This document shows, in pieces, positions 35,087 to 43,601 of a stretch of DNA of 64,000 bases (the stretch's first letter is position 1; every line of letters begins with the position of its first letter). Source of the DNA: Rhodoplanes sp963724735 (lineage in GTDB: Bacteria; Pseudomonadota; Alphaproteobacteria; Rhizobiales; Xanthobacteraceae). The translations under genes were made by a program, and so were the position numbers. Where the stretch lies: positions 1 to 64,000 of the forward strand of contig CAVRVX010000035.1 of the NCBI GenBank assembly GCA_963724735.1. The letters run 5' to 3'. Below the pieces are notes generated by a model, which saw only the letters and a list, made by a program, of their open reading frames with translations, ran no database searches and was not told the origin of the DNA.

Positions 35087-35623
35087 GTGCGCGCGGTGCC
35101 GCTGTCACGTGAAACACGCAGGACATTGATACGTGCAGCGGTCGGCCTTGCTGCGCCCGTCGTTGTTGCGGGCCTGCTCGGCCTTGTTGCCCCGGCCAGC
35201 ATCTATTTATGGATCAAGGCCGGACATCTCACCGCCGTCATCGGCTGGATGGGGGGAATGATCGGCGTGCTCTATCTTTTCGTGTGGCAGGCGCAAGCTG
35301 AGCTGGGTTCCCGAGAAGCGGAAAGCCTTGCCGAGATCGAACAACAGGCCATGCGGGTGATCGTCAATCCGGCGATGGTGATGACGTGGGGCTTGGGGCT
35401 GTGGCTCGCGTGGCGGGGCAACTGGTTTTCCGACGGGTGGCTGCATGCCAAGCTTTTTTTCGTCATGGTCTTGTCGGGCGTGCACGGCTGGGCGGTCGGG
35501 CGCGTTCGGCGGCTGGCCAGTGTGGAGAGGCGATATAGACCGCGCTTCTACGTTAGGATGGCCGCCGCAACCGGCCTGTTCGCCGCGGCGACCGTCGTCA
35601 TCGCGGTCGTCAAGCCAATGTGA
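35087..35623 (+). CDS. hemJ: HemJ-type protoporphyrinogen oxidase
   Basis: A 178-residue membrane protein of the UPF0093/HemJ family, which oxidises protoporphyrinogen IX to protoporphyrin IX in bacteria without HemG or HemY. It has about four membrane helices, with conserved His residues in YLWIKAGHLTAVIGWMGGMI and LHAKLFFVMVLSGVHGW. The start is GTG 35087, three bases after the hemE stop, so hemE and hemJ should be translated together. Its first codons overlap a degenerate parS-like palindrome. The interval 35624-35839 to rho shows no gene. Confidence 0.85.
   Translation: MRAVPLSRETRRTLIRAAVGLAAPVVVAGLLGLVAPASIYLWIKAGHLTAVIGWMGGMIGVLYLFVWQAQAELGSREAESLAEIEQQAMRVIVNPAMVMTWGLGLWLAWRGNWFSDGWLHAKLFFVMVLSGVHGWAVGRVRRLASVERRYRPRFYVRMAAATGLFAAATVVIAVVKPM
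35103..35116. promoter_or_regulatory. Degenerate parS-like palindrome inside hemJ
   Basis: TGTCACGTGAAACA matches the right 14 bases of parS (TGTTTCACGTGAAACA) with one mismatch, and 13 of 16 overall. It codes for Leu-Ser-Arg-Glu-Thr in hemJ. It may be a weak ParB site or chance. Confidence 0.3.
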
Positions 35624-35839
35624 TGGAAGAACGCGCAGTCCTCTTGCGTGAGCTTCGGTCTTTACCTATGTTGAAAGAACCTCCCCAGAATGCAGGCGGA
35701 TGTGATCGAGCAAGGTCCGGCCAGGACCGTTTCGCACATCGGGATCCTAAAGGCGTAAGCCCGCCACAAGACCTGCGATTTTCTCCTCTGAGCGCGTCGA
35801 TTGGTTTTTTCCCCCCTCGACGGACTAGGAATCACCCGT

Positions 35840-37105
35840 ATGCGGGAAATGAAGCTTCAGGACCTTAAAAGTAAATCTCCTGTTGAATTGCTTGCTTTTG
35901 CCGATGAGCACCAGGTCGAGAACGCCTCGACGATGCGCAAGCAGGAGCTTATGTTTGCAATCCTCAAACAGCTCGCGCAGAAGGAAGTAGAGATTATCGG
36001 CGAGGGCGTCGTCGAAGTCCTGCAGGATGGATTCGGCTTTCTCCGCGCGCCCGAAGCAAATTATTTGCCGGGTCCAGACGACATCTACGTCTCGCCGTCG
36101 CAGATCAGGCGGTTCGGCCTGCGTACCGGCGACACGATCGAAGGACAGATCCGCAGCCCCAAAGAGGGCGAACGGTATTTCGCGCTTCTGAAGGTCAACA
36201 CGATCAATTTCGAAGACCCCGATAAGACCCGGCACAAGATCAATTTCGACAACCTCACCCCGCTCTATCCCGACGAGCGGCTGCGCATGGAGGTCCACGA
36301 TCCGACCAAGAAGGACCTTTCCGCGCGCGTCATCGACATCGTCGCGCCGATCGGCAAGGGCCAGCGGGCGTTGATCGTCTCCCCGCCGCGCACCGGCAAG
36401 ACGGTGTTGCTGCAGAACATTGCCCATTCGATCACCGCCAATCATCCCGAGTGCTATCTGATTGTGCTGTTGATCGACGAGCGGCCGGAAGAAGTGACCG
36501 ACATGCAGCGCTCGGTGAAGGGCGAGGTGATCTCATCGACCTTCGACGAGCCGGCCTCACGCCATGTCCAGGTCGCCGAGATGGTGATCGAGAAGGCCAA
36601 GCGGCTGGTCGAGCACCAGCGCGACGTCGTGATCCTGCTCGATTCCATCACCCGCCTTGGTCGCGCCTACAACACGGTGGTGCCGTCCTCCGGCAAGGTG
36701 TTGACCGGCGGCGTCGACGCCAACGCCCTGCAGCGGCCGAAGCGCTTCTTCGGCGCCGCCCGCAATATCGAGGAAGGCGGATCGCTGACCATCATTGCGA
36801 CCGCGCTGATCGACACCGGCAGCCGCATGGACGAGGTGATCTTCGAGGAGTTCAAAGGCACCGGTAATTCGGAAATCATCCTCGACCGCAAGGTGGCGGA
36901 CAAGCGCACATTCCCGGCGATCGACATCACCCGGTCCGGCACCCGCAAGGAGGAGCTGCTCACCCCGACCGACCAGCTCAAGAAGATCTACGTGCTGCGC
37001 CGCATCCTCAATCCCATGGGGGTGATGGACGCGATCGACTTTCTGCTCGACAAGCTGCGCAACACCAAAAGCAACGGCGAGTTCTTCGAGTCGATGAACA
37101 CGTGA
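35840..37105 (+). CDS. rho: Transcription termination factor Rho
   Basis: A 421-residue hexameric RNA helicase that ends transcription. It has the N-terminal Rho_N helix domain (MKLQDLKSKSPVELLAFADE), the cold-shock-like RNA-binding domain (VLQDGFGFLRAPEANYLPGP, DDIYVSPSQIRRFGLRTGD), the P-loop SPPRTGKTVLLQNIA, the Walker B VVILLDSITRLGRAYNTVVP and the end LLDKLRNTKSNGEFFESMNT. The upstream part of the frame is not family sequence, so ATG 35840 (MREMKLQ) is the start. No frame problems. Confidence 0.96.
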   Translation: MREMKLQDLKSKSPVELLAFADEHQVENASTMRKQELMFAILKQLAQKEVEIIGEGVVEVLQDGFGFLRAPEANYLPGPDDIYVSPSQIRRFGLRTGDTIEGQIRSPKEGERYFALLKVNTINFEDPDKTRHKINFDNLTPLYPDERLRMEVHDPTKKDLSARVIDIVAPIGKGQRALIVSPPRTGKTVLLQNIAHSITANHPECYLIVLLIDERPEEVTDMQRSVKGEVISSTFDEPASRHVQVAEMVIEKAKRLVEHQRDVVILLDSITRLGRAYNTVVPSSGKVLTGGVDANALQRPKRFFGAARNIEEGGSLTIIATALIDTGSRMDEVIFEEFKGTGNSEIILDRKVADKRTFPAIDITRSGTRKEELLTPTDQLKKIYVLRRILNPMGVMDAIDFLLDKLRNTKSNGEFFESMNT

Positions 37106-37139
37106 CGCGGCCGTTGGCCGGCGCGAAACCGCGGAATTC

Positions 37140-39269
37140 TTAGCCGCGCATGGCTCGAACCGCAGAAGCAAGCTCGGTTGGCTCTGTTACCGGCAACGAG
37201 CAGCGCTCTCCCACGCAGACGAAAGCAGCTGGGCCCGAGACGGCGGCCAGCCGCTCACGCGAAACGTGCGATTGTGATATTCCTGTCGTAGAAGATGCAT
37301 GAAGCAGAATGCGTTCGTCAAATGGGATTTGCTGCGCTGCAACAACAAGGGGGTCATTGTGCGCAGCATTTTGCACCATTTTGCGCACAATGACGATCTC
37401 TGCTGCGCGAAGACGCAGGTCGAGCGCATTGAGAAGGCTCAGATGGCCGAACAGGTTGCTCGCAGCGATGGGCATGAGCCCATCGAATAGGATGTCCGCG
37501 CGTTCGCGCCAAGCGTCGTCGCCGGCAAGCACCGCCAAGCGAACAAGGTTCTGCGCGGCGAGCCCGTTCGGGTTTGGGATCGCATCGTCGTACGTCGAAG
37601 CCGGCCGAACGATCAGGCCTTCGGCATCATCGGCGGTGAGGAAATAGCCGCCGTTCTCCGGATTGGCGTAGTGGCGGTCGAGCGCATGCTGCCAGGCGAC
37701 CGCCCGGTCGAGAAAGGCCTGCTCGCCGGTCGCCTCGAACAACGCGAGCGCCGCGCGGATCATGGCTGTGAAGTCGGACGCAAGCCCCGGCAATAGCAGC
37801 CGGCCATTGCGCCAGGAATGGCCGAGCCGGTCGCCGTGGGTCATGGCGCGAGCGATGAAGTCGAAGGCACGGCGCGCAAGCGCCACCCAACCCGGCTCGT
37901 CCAGCATCGAACCGGCGTTGGCCAGCGCCGCGATCATCAGTCCGTTCCAGTCGGTCAACACCTTGTCGTCGAGGCCCGGCCGGACACGGCCCGCTCGGGC
38001 GGCGAGGAGCACCTCGCGAAGCGCGACGAGCCGCTGCTCCTCGTCGGCGCGCATCGGCGTCAACGCGAAGCGCTGTCCCGCCCGCGATCGCAGGAAATCA
38101 TCCAGCCGCTGCAAGCGGTTGAGGATGTTGTGGCCTTCGAAATTGCCGCCCCTGGTTGCATCATAGGCCTCGGCGAAAAACTCAGAGTCATGGGCGGGCA
38201 AAAGGTTTTCGACCTCCGCCAGCGACCAGACATAGAATTTGCCCTCCTCGCCTTCGGAGTCGGCGTCGAGCGAAGCCGAGAACGCGCCGCCCGGCGTGAC
38301 CATCTCGCGCTCGATCCAACCGACGGTTTCGCTCGCACGCTGGCGGAACAAGGAATGGCCGGTCTGCGCATAAGCGAGCGCGAGAAGCTCGACAAGCTGC
38401 GCATTGTCGTAAAGCATCTTCTCGAAATGCGGGACCAGCCAGCGCTCGTCGACCGAATAGCGTGAAAAGCCGCCGCCGAGATGATCGTAGATGCCGCCCT
38501 CGCACAGGCGTTCCAGCGTGAGCTCGACGAGGTCGAAAAAGACATTGGCTGGGGAGGATGACGGTGCGTCCTGCGCCGGCTGGAACCGGTCGGCGCGCTG
38601 GCCCGCGCGCCACAAAAACTCGAGCATCGAGCATTGGGGAAATTTTGGCGCGCCGCGCAGCCCGCCATGCAGCGTGTCCATGGCGCCCGCAAGCTGTCCG
38701 GCAATGCGATCGAGTTGGTCGAGCGTGAGCGTGACGGCGCCCTGCCCTTGCGCTCTTTCGGCGAGCCGCGCCATCAGGGCTTCGCGGTTTTGCTCGACAC
38801 GGTGCGGCTCTTCGCGAAACAGGCGGGCGATCTCGCGCAGCACGTCGGTGAAGGAGGGGCGGCCGTAGCGCGACGTGTTGGGGAAATAGGTGCCGCCCCA
38901 CACCGGCTCGCCGTCGGGTGTGAGAATCATGGTCAGCGGCCAGCCGCCCTGCTGGCCGAGATGGTGCAGCGCCGACATGTAGATCTGGTCGATGTCGGGC
39001 CGCTCCTCGCGGTCCACCTTGATGTTAACGAACAGCTCGTTCATCACCGCGGCGGTCGCGGCGTCTTCGAAGCTTTCGTGCGCCATCACGTGGCACCAAT
39101 GGCAGGCGGCGTAACCGACCGAGAGCAGGATCGGCTTGTTGCTGCGCTTGGCTTCGGCAAGCGCCTCCGGCCCCCACGGCCACCAGTCCACGGGATTGTT
39201 CTTGTGCTGCAGGAGATAGGGGCTCGTCTCGCGGGCGAGCCGGTTTTCATGGGTCGTATCAGTGGTCAT
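37140..39269 (-). CDS. YyaL/Spermatogenesis-20-type thioredoxin-fold protein
   Basis: A 709-residue cytosolic protein (DUF255 plus an alpha/alpha toroid). The N-terminal thioredoxin-like domain has NPVDWWPWGPEALAEAKRSN and the signature SVGYAACHWCHVMAHESFED followed by FVNIKVDREERPDIDQIYM. The rest resembles N-acylglucosamine epimerase-type barrels (GGGFSRYSVDERWLVPHFEK). It ends CVGERCSLPVTEPTELAS. The start is at 39269 (MTTDTTHENRLARETSPYLL). Its biochemical role is unknown. A 42-base inverted repeat lies within the 3' part. Confidence 0.9.
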   Translation of the reverse strand: MTTDTTHENRLARETSPYLLQHKNNPVDWWPWGPEALAEAKRSNKPILLSVGYAACHWCHVMAHESFEDAATAAVMNELFVNIKVDREERPDIDQIYMSALHHLGQQGGWPLTMILTPDGEPVWGGTYFPNTSRYGRPSFTDVLREIARLFREEPHRVEQNREALMARLAERAQGQGAVTLTLDQLDRIAGQLAGAMDTLHGGLRGAPKFPQCSMLEFLWRAGQRADRFQPAQDAPSSSPANVFFDLVELTLERLCEGGIYDHLGGGFSRYSVDERWLVPHFEKMLYDNAQLVELLALAYAQTGHSLFRQRASETVGWIEREMVTPGGAFSASLDADSEGEEGKFYVWSLAEVENLLPAHDSEFFAEAYDATRGGNFEGHNILNRLQRLDDFLRSRAGQRFALTPMRADEEQRLVALREVLLAARAGRVRPGLDDKVLTDWNGLMIAALANAGSMLDEPGWVALARRAFDFIARAMTHGDRLGHSWRNGRLLLPGLASDFTAMIRAALALFEATGEQAFLDRAVAWQHALDRHYANPENGGYFLTADDAEGLIVRPASTYDDAIPNPNGLAAQNLVRLAVLAGDDAWRERADILFDGLMPIAASNLFGHLSLLNALDLRLRAAEIVIVRKMVQNAAHNDPLVVAAQQIPFDERILLHASSTTGISQSHVSRERLAAVSGPAAFVCVGERCSLPVTEPTELASAVRAMRG
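37353..37394. repeat. 42-base inverted repeat within the YyaL-type gene
   Basis: GTCATTGTGCGC and GCGCACAATGAC are exact complements separated by 18 bases. The outer GTCAT...ATGAC matches the border of the palindromic element seen in mnmE. It encodes VIVRKMVQNAAHND, an unusual sequence at this place. Confidence 0.6.
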
Positions 39270-39352
39270 GGGCTCTGCCTGTGGTTTGCGGCAGAGTCTA
39301 ACCGCGGAGCGCGTCGCAAAAGGATCGGCGAATTGACGCGCGCCCCGGCGGC

Positions 39353-39763
39353 TCAGCCGGGCATTTCGCAAGGAATGGCTCGTCGACTGTGCCGACGATA
39401 GATGCGGAAATCGGCGTCAGTGGTCAGAAGCACCGGATCGGCCAGCATTTCGGTCATACGGACCAGGCAGGCGTCAGCGAAGCTCATCGGCACATTTGAG
39501 TACTTATGCATGAGACGCAAAACACCCTGAACGTCTTCGCCGAGGCGAAAGGGCACAGTCACGGCCCGTCGGTTGAGTAATGCGGCGAGTGCGCTGCCGC
39601 CGCGTATTCCGAGGAGATGAAAAGCCTCCGAGAGGGCCGCTTCGCAGGTTTTCCAGGTCGGTGGGAATCGCCGCGACAGAACGGCCGCCCATGCGTGATG
39701 AGCGTCGTCGCGGCTGAGCAAAGCGACGAAAAAACTCGCGTCAACGAGGACGCTTGCGGCCAT
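39353..39763 (-). CDS. PIN-domain toxin (VapC-like)
   Basis: A 136-residue PIN nuclease. The acidic cluster is present: Asp in SVLVDASFFVALLSRDD, Glu in CEAALSEAFHLL, Asp in SFADACLVRM and Asp in LLTTDADFRIYRR. VapC toxins cut tRNA or rRNA when free of antitoxin. Its start overlaps the end of the antitoxin gene by 23 bases, the classical arrangement for translational coupling. Confidence 0.85.
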   Translation of the reverse strand: MAASVLVDASFFVALLSRDDAHHAWAAVLSRRFPPTWKTCEAALSEAFHLLGIRGGSALAALLNRRAVTVPFRLGEDVQGVLRLMHKYSNVPMSFADACLVRMTEMLADPVLLTTDADFRIYRRHSRRAIPCEMPG

Positions 39764-39995
39764 AGCCCATTGTCTGCAGATAGTCTTTCGTTCGAGTGCT
39801 TAAGTCCGTGGGAAGGCCTTTGACCGAACCGATCAGGTCTACGATGGCGTCTCGCGCGGCAATACGGCGTCGCTGCGGTCCGGCCATGGTCAGTCGGTCG
39901 CGAATGACGTCGGATTTCGACATCTTGCGCTCTCGCGATTCGGCTTCGATTTGAGCCGCCAAATCGTCGGGCAGCCGTACGGTCAGAGTCTTCAT
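39741..39995 (-). CDS. Ribbon-helix-helix antitoxin
   Basis: An 84-residue protein with an N-terminal RHH DNA-binding fold (MKTLTVRLPDDLAAQIEAES, then KMSKSDVIRDRL) and a C-terminal region that should wrap the toxin (DLIGSVKGLPTDLSTRTKDY). It precedes and overlaps the PIN gene. It probably binds its own promoter, which lies in the short gap before mnmE on the opposite strand. Confidence 0.85.
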   Translation of the reverse strand: MKTLTVRLPDDLAAQIEAESRERKMSKSDVIRDRLTMAGPQRRRIAARDAIVDLIGSVKGLPTDLSTRTKDYLQTMGYGRKRPR

Positions 39996-40068
39996 GCAGA
40001 GAATGTATTACGCACATGGCAGAGAGGCAATACAGCACCCAAGCTTGTCCGGCTGGTTCCGATTGGTG

Positions 40069-41634
40069 ATGCGGACGATGAAGGAAAGCGGCGACACCAT
40101 CTTCGCTCTGTCCTCGGGCCGGCCGCCGGCGGCGATCGCGGTGGTGCGCCTATCAGGGCCGCGGGCGGGCGATGCGCTGGAAGCGCTGACCGGCCACCTG
40201 CCAAAACCACGCGAGGCGACTCTTACGCGCCTGCGCGACCCCGCGGCCGGCGAGATCATCGACGAGGGATTGGTTCTGTGGTTTCCAGCGCCGACCAGCG
40301 TCACCGGGGAGGACGTGGCCGAATTCCATGTGCATGGCGGACGAGCGGTCGTCGCGGCTGTGCTCGCCGCGCTTGGCCGGATCGAGGATTGCCGGCCGGC
40401 GGAGGCGGGCGAGTTCACCCGCCGCGCCTTCGACAATGGCAAGCTCGATCTGACACGGGTGGAGGGGCTTGCCGACCTGATCGCGGCCGATACGGAAGCG
40501 CAGCGCCGGCAGGCCTTCCGTCAACTTCGCGGATGGCTGGGCGATCGCGCCGAGGCGTGGCGGACGGCGCTGATCGCGGCGCTCGCGCTTGTCGAAGCGC
40601 GCATCGATTTTGCCGACGAAGCGGACGTGCCGGAGGATCTGATCGCGCCCGCGCTTGCGACCGTCCGGACGTTGCGGGACGAGATTGCGGCGGCGCTTGC
40701 GGACGAACGCCGCGGCGAGCGTTTGCGTGAGGGGCTGGTGGTTGCCATCGCAGGCCCGCCAAACGTCGGTAAGTCAAGTCTTATCAATAAGATAGTGAGG
40801 AGGGAGGCGGCGATCGTCTCGCCCTTTGCCGGCACCACGCGCGACATCATCGAGGTGCATCTTGACCTCGGCGGAGCGCCAGTCACGCTCCTCGACACCG
40901 CAGGGATTCGGGAGAGTGATGATCCGGTCGAGCAGGAGGGCGTGCGGCGGGCGCGGGCGCGGGCGGCGGAGGCTGATCTCGTGCTTTGGGTTGTCGATGC
41001 GACCGCCCAGGAAGGGGCAGCGGCCGGAGAGGGGCCTGTTGTCGGCGAACGGACCGCGGGCAAGCCATCAATCTGGACGGTCTGGACGGTCCTCAACAAG
41101 ATCGATCTGCTCGAGCGCGAGGTTAAAGAAGCAGCACCTCCAGAGCGTGATGATCTTGCGGCGGGCCGTCTTAATCCCGTTGGTCATGCCCCGCGCACAG
41201 CGGGGCATCCAGTCATCACGGAACGCGCGTTGTTTACTGGATCGCCCGCTTCCGCGGGCGATGACGCCAGGAGATCGAGGGATTCCACGTCAATTCGTCC
41301 TGCTCTAATAGGCGGTGAGGCGAGCCGATCGTTCGCGGTCTCCGCGCGTACCGGCCAGGGCCTTCAGGAACTCCTCGGCGCACTCGAACGCTTCGCCGGC
41401 GAATTCCTTGGCGGCGGCGAGCCGGTGCTGGTCACGCGCGAGCGCCATCGGCTGGCGCTGCAGGAGACCTTGTCGGCGCTCGACCGCGCGCTGGCCGAGT
41501 CGCCGGTCAATCGGGAGGAGATCGTGGCGGAGGAACTGCGGCTGGCGGCGCGCGCGCTCGGGCGGCTGGTTGGCCGTGTCGACGTCGAGGATATTCTCGA
41601 CGTCATCTTTCGTGATTTCTGCATCGGCAAGTGA
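40069..41634 (+). CDS. mnmE: tRNA modification GTPase MnmE with an insertion in the G domain
   Basis: With MnmG it installs the cmnm5 group on U34 of tRNAs. It has the folate-binding start (DTIFALSSGRPPAAIAVVRL), helical domain, G1 GPPNVGKSSLI (about residue 230), TTRD, DTAGIRE, G4 NKID (about 342) and the C-terminal FCIGK with the catalytic Cys. At 521 residues it is about 70 longer than usual. The extra lies between NKIDL and SARTGQGL and is coded by a palindromic element (41183-41265) inserted in frame. Fold and activity could survive because this is a surface loop. ATG 40069 or 40078 may be the start. Confidence 0.92.
   Translation: MRTMKESGDTIFALSSGRPPAAIAVVRLSGPRAGDALEALTGHLPKPREATLTRLRDPAAGEIIDEGLVLWFPAPTSVTGEDVAEFHVHGGRAVVAAVLAALGRIEDCRPAEAGEFTRRAFDNGKLDLTRVEGLADLIAADTEAQRRQAFRQLRGWLGDRAEAWRTALIAALALVEARIDFADEADVPEDLIAPALATVRTLRDEIAAALADERRGERLREGLVVAIAGPPNVGKSSLINKIVRREAAIVSPFAGTTRDIIEVHLDLGGAPVTLLDTAGIRESDDPVEQEGVRRARARAAEADLVLWVVDATAQEGAAAGEGPVVGERTAGKPSIWTVWTVLNKIDLLEREVKEAAPPERDDLAAGRLNPVGHAPRTAGHPVITERALFTGSPASAGDDARRSRDSTSIRPALIGGEASRSFAVSARTGQGLQELLGALERFAGEFLGGGEPVLVTRERHRLALQETLSALDRALAESPVNREEIVAEELRLAARALGRLVGRVDVEDILDVIFRDFCIGK
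41183..41265. repeat. Palindromic intergenic-type repeat inside mnmE
   Basis: An 83-base element bounded by GTCAT and ATGAC. It has an inner hairpin CCCCGC/GCGGGG, an inverted pair ATCCAGT/ACTGGAT and a second hairpin CGCCCGC/GCGGGCG. Elements of this build are scattered between genes in Bradyrhizobium and relatives; here it lies in coding sequence. Confidence 0.8.
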
Positions 41635-41662
41635 TAGATGGCGCTGCGAGTCGAGCCCGATT

Positions 41663-41678
41663 TGTTTCACGTGAAACA
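41663..41678. promoter_or_regulatory. parS centromere site (perfect)
   Basis: TGTTTCACGTGAAACA, a perfect match to the bacterial parS consensus bound by ParB, in the 74-base gap between mnmE and mnmG. ParB spreading from here should initiate origin segregation. Confidence 0.92.
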
Positions 41679-41708
41679 CAGTCCGGACCGACGAACCACG
41701 AACCGACC

Positions 41709-43580
41709 ATGGATTTGCGCTTCGACGTGATCGTCATCGGGGGCGGGCACGCCGGCTGTGAGGCTGCGGCCGCGGCGGCGCGCATGGGCGCGTCCGCCGC
41801 ACTGGTGACGCATCGGTTCGCCACCATAGGCGCGATGTCGTGCAATCCGGCGATCGGCGGACTCGGCAAGGGCCATCTCGTGCGCGAGATCGATGCGCTG
41901 GACGGGTTGATGGGCCGCGTCGCCGACCGCGGCGGGATCCAGTTCCGCGTTCTCAACCGCCGCAAGGGACCGGCCGTGCGCGGGCCGCGCGCGCAGGCCG
42001 ACCGCAAGCTCTATGCCGCGGCGATGCAGCAGGCGATCCGCGAGACGGCGAATCTCGCGGTCATCGAAGGCGAGGCGGACGACCTGAGCTGCGTCGACGG
42101 ACGGGTCGCGGCCGTCACCCTCGCGGACGGCCGAATTCTCGGGGCAGGCGCGGTGGTGCTCACCACCGGCACCTTCCTGCGCGGCCTGATCCATATCGGC
42201 GAGCGCAAGATTCCGGCCGGACGGGTCGGCGAAGCGCCGGCGCTCGGCTTGTCCCGCACATTGGAAGCCTTCGGATTTGCGCTTGGCCGGCTCAAGACCG
42301 GCACGCCCCCGCGGCTCGACGGCCGCACCATTGACTGGGCGAGCCTCGAAATCCAGCCGGGCGACGACCCGCCCGAGCCATTTTCGGCGCTGACCGACCG
42401 GATCGAAAACCGGCAGATCGCTTGCGCGATCACCCGCACCACGGAGGAAACCCACCGGGTCATCCGCGCCAATGTCCACAGGTCGCCGATGTATTCGGGC
42501 CAGATCGCGAGCCGCGGCCCGCGCTATTGCCCCTCGATCGAGGACAAGATCGTGCGCTTCGGCGAGCGCGATGGGCACCAGATTTTCTTGGAGCCAGAAG
42601 GACTTGACGACACGACCGTCTATCCCAACGGCATTTCGACCTCGCTTCCCGAGGATGTCCAGCTCGCCCTCGTCGCGACGATCCCCGGTCTTGCGCGCGC
42701 AACCGTCACCCGGCCCGGCTATGCGATCGAATACGACCATGTCGACCCGCGCGAGCTCGATCCCACGCTCGAGACCAAGCGGCTGAAGGGACTTTTCCTC
42801 GCCGGCCAGATCAACGGCACCACCGGCTATGAAGAGGCGGCAGGGCAGGGCCTCGTGGCTGGGATCAACGCCGCTCTGCGGGCGGGGGGCGGCGGGAGCG
42901 AGTTCACGATCGACCGCTCGGCCGCTTATCTCGGGGTCATGGTCGACGATCTCGTGACGCGGGGCGTCACCGAGCCCTACCGCATGTTCACGTCGCGCGC
43001 GGAATACCGGCTGACGCTGCGCGCCGACAATGCCGATCAGCGTCTCACCGCCAAGGGAATTGCGCTTGGCTGCGTCGGGCCCGAGCGGGCGCGCCGGTTC
43101 GACGCCAAGATGGACGCGTTGACGGCTGCGCGCGACTTTGCCTGCTCGGTCTCGGTCACGCCGTCGGAGGCCGAACGGTTCGGCTTCGCGCTCAAGAAAG
43201 ACGGTCAGCGCCGGACCGCATTCGACCTGCTGTCCTATCCCGATTTTGGCATGGCCGAGGTCGTCCGCATCTGGCCGCAGCTTGCGGAGCTATCGCCCGT
43301 CATCGCCGAGCAACTGGAGATCGACGCCAAGTACTCGGTCTATCTAGACCGCCAGGCGGCCGACATCGCGGCCTACCAGCGCGACGAAGCGCTCGCACTT
43401 CCCGATGACCTCGATTACGCGGCTATGACGGGGCTGTCGCACGAGGTTCGGCAAAGGCTCGCCGCCGTCCGCCCGCGCACGCTGGGGCAGGCCGGGCGCA
43501 TCGATGGGATCACGCCGGCGGCGCTCACGCTTCTGGCGGCTCACCTTCGGCGGCCACGGCGAGCCAGTATCGGCAGCTGA
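41709..43580 (+). CDS. mnmG: tRNA uridine-5-carboxymethylaminomethyl modification enzyme MnmG
   Basis: A 623-residue FAD enzyme, partner of MnmE in tRNA wobble modification. It has the FAD-binding FDVIVIGGGHAGCEAAAAAA, MSCNPAIGGLGKGHLVREID, GRLKTGTPPRLDGRTIDW, GPRYCPSIEDKIVRF and the C-terminal region DYAAMTGLSHEVRQRLAAVR for MnmE and tRNA binding. ATG 41709 (MDLRFDVIV) is the start; the longer frame begins in parS. Complete and free of frame problems. Confidence 0.96.
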   Translation: MDLRFDVIVIGGGHAGCEAAAAAARMGASAALVTHRFATIGAMSCNPAIGGLGKGHLVREIDALDGLMGRVADRGGIQFRVLNRRKGPAVRGPRAQADRKLYAAAMQQAIRETANLAVIEGEADDLSCVDGRVAAVTLADGRILGAGAVVLTTGTFLRGLIHIGERKIPAGRVGEAPALGLSRTLEAFGFALGRLKTGTPPRLDGRTIDWASLEIQPGDDPPEPFSALTDRIENRQIACAITRTTEETHRVIRANVHRSPMYSGQIASRGPRYCPSIEDKIVRFGERDGHQIFLEPEGLDDTTVYPNGISTSLPEDVQLALVATIPGLARATVTRPGYAIEYDHVDPRELDPTLETKRLKGLFLAGQINGTTGYEEAAGQGLVAGINAALRAGGGGSEFTIDRSAAYLGVMVDDLVTRGVTEPYRMFTSRAEYRLTLRADNADQRLTAKGIALGCVGPERARRFDAKMDALTAARDFACSVSVTPSEAERFGFALKKDGQRRTAFDLLSYPDFGMAEVVRIWPQLAELSPVIAEQLEIDAKYSVYLDRQAADIAAYQRDEALALPDDLDYAAMTGLSHEVRQRLAAVRPRTLGQAGRIDGITPAALTLLAAHLRRPRRASIGS

Positions 43581-43601
43581 ACGCGCTTCGGATTCGATCG
43601 C

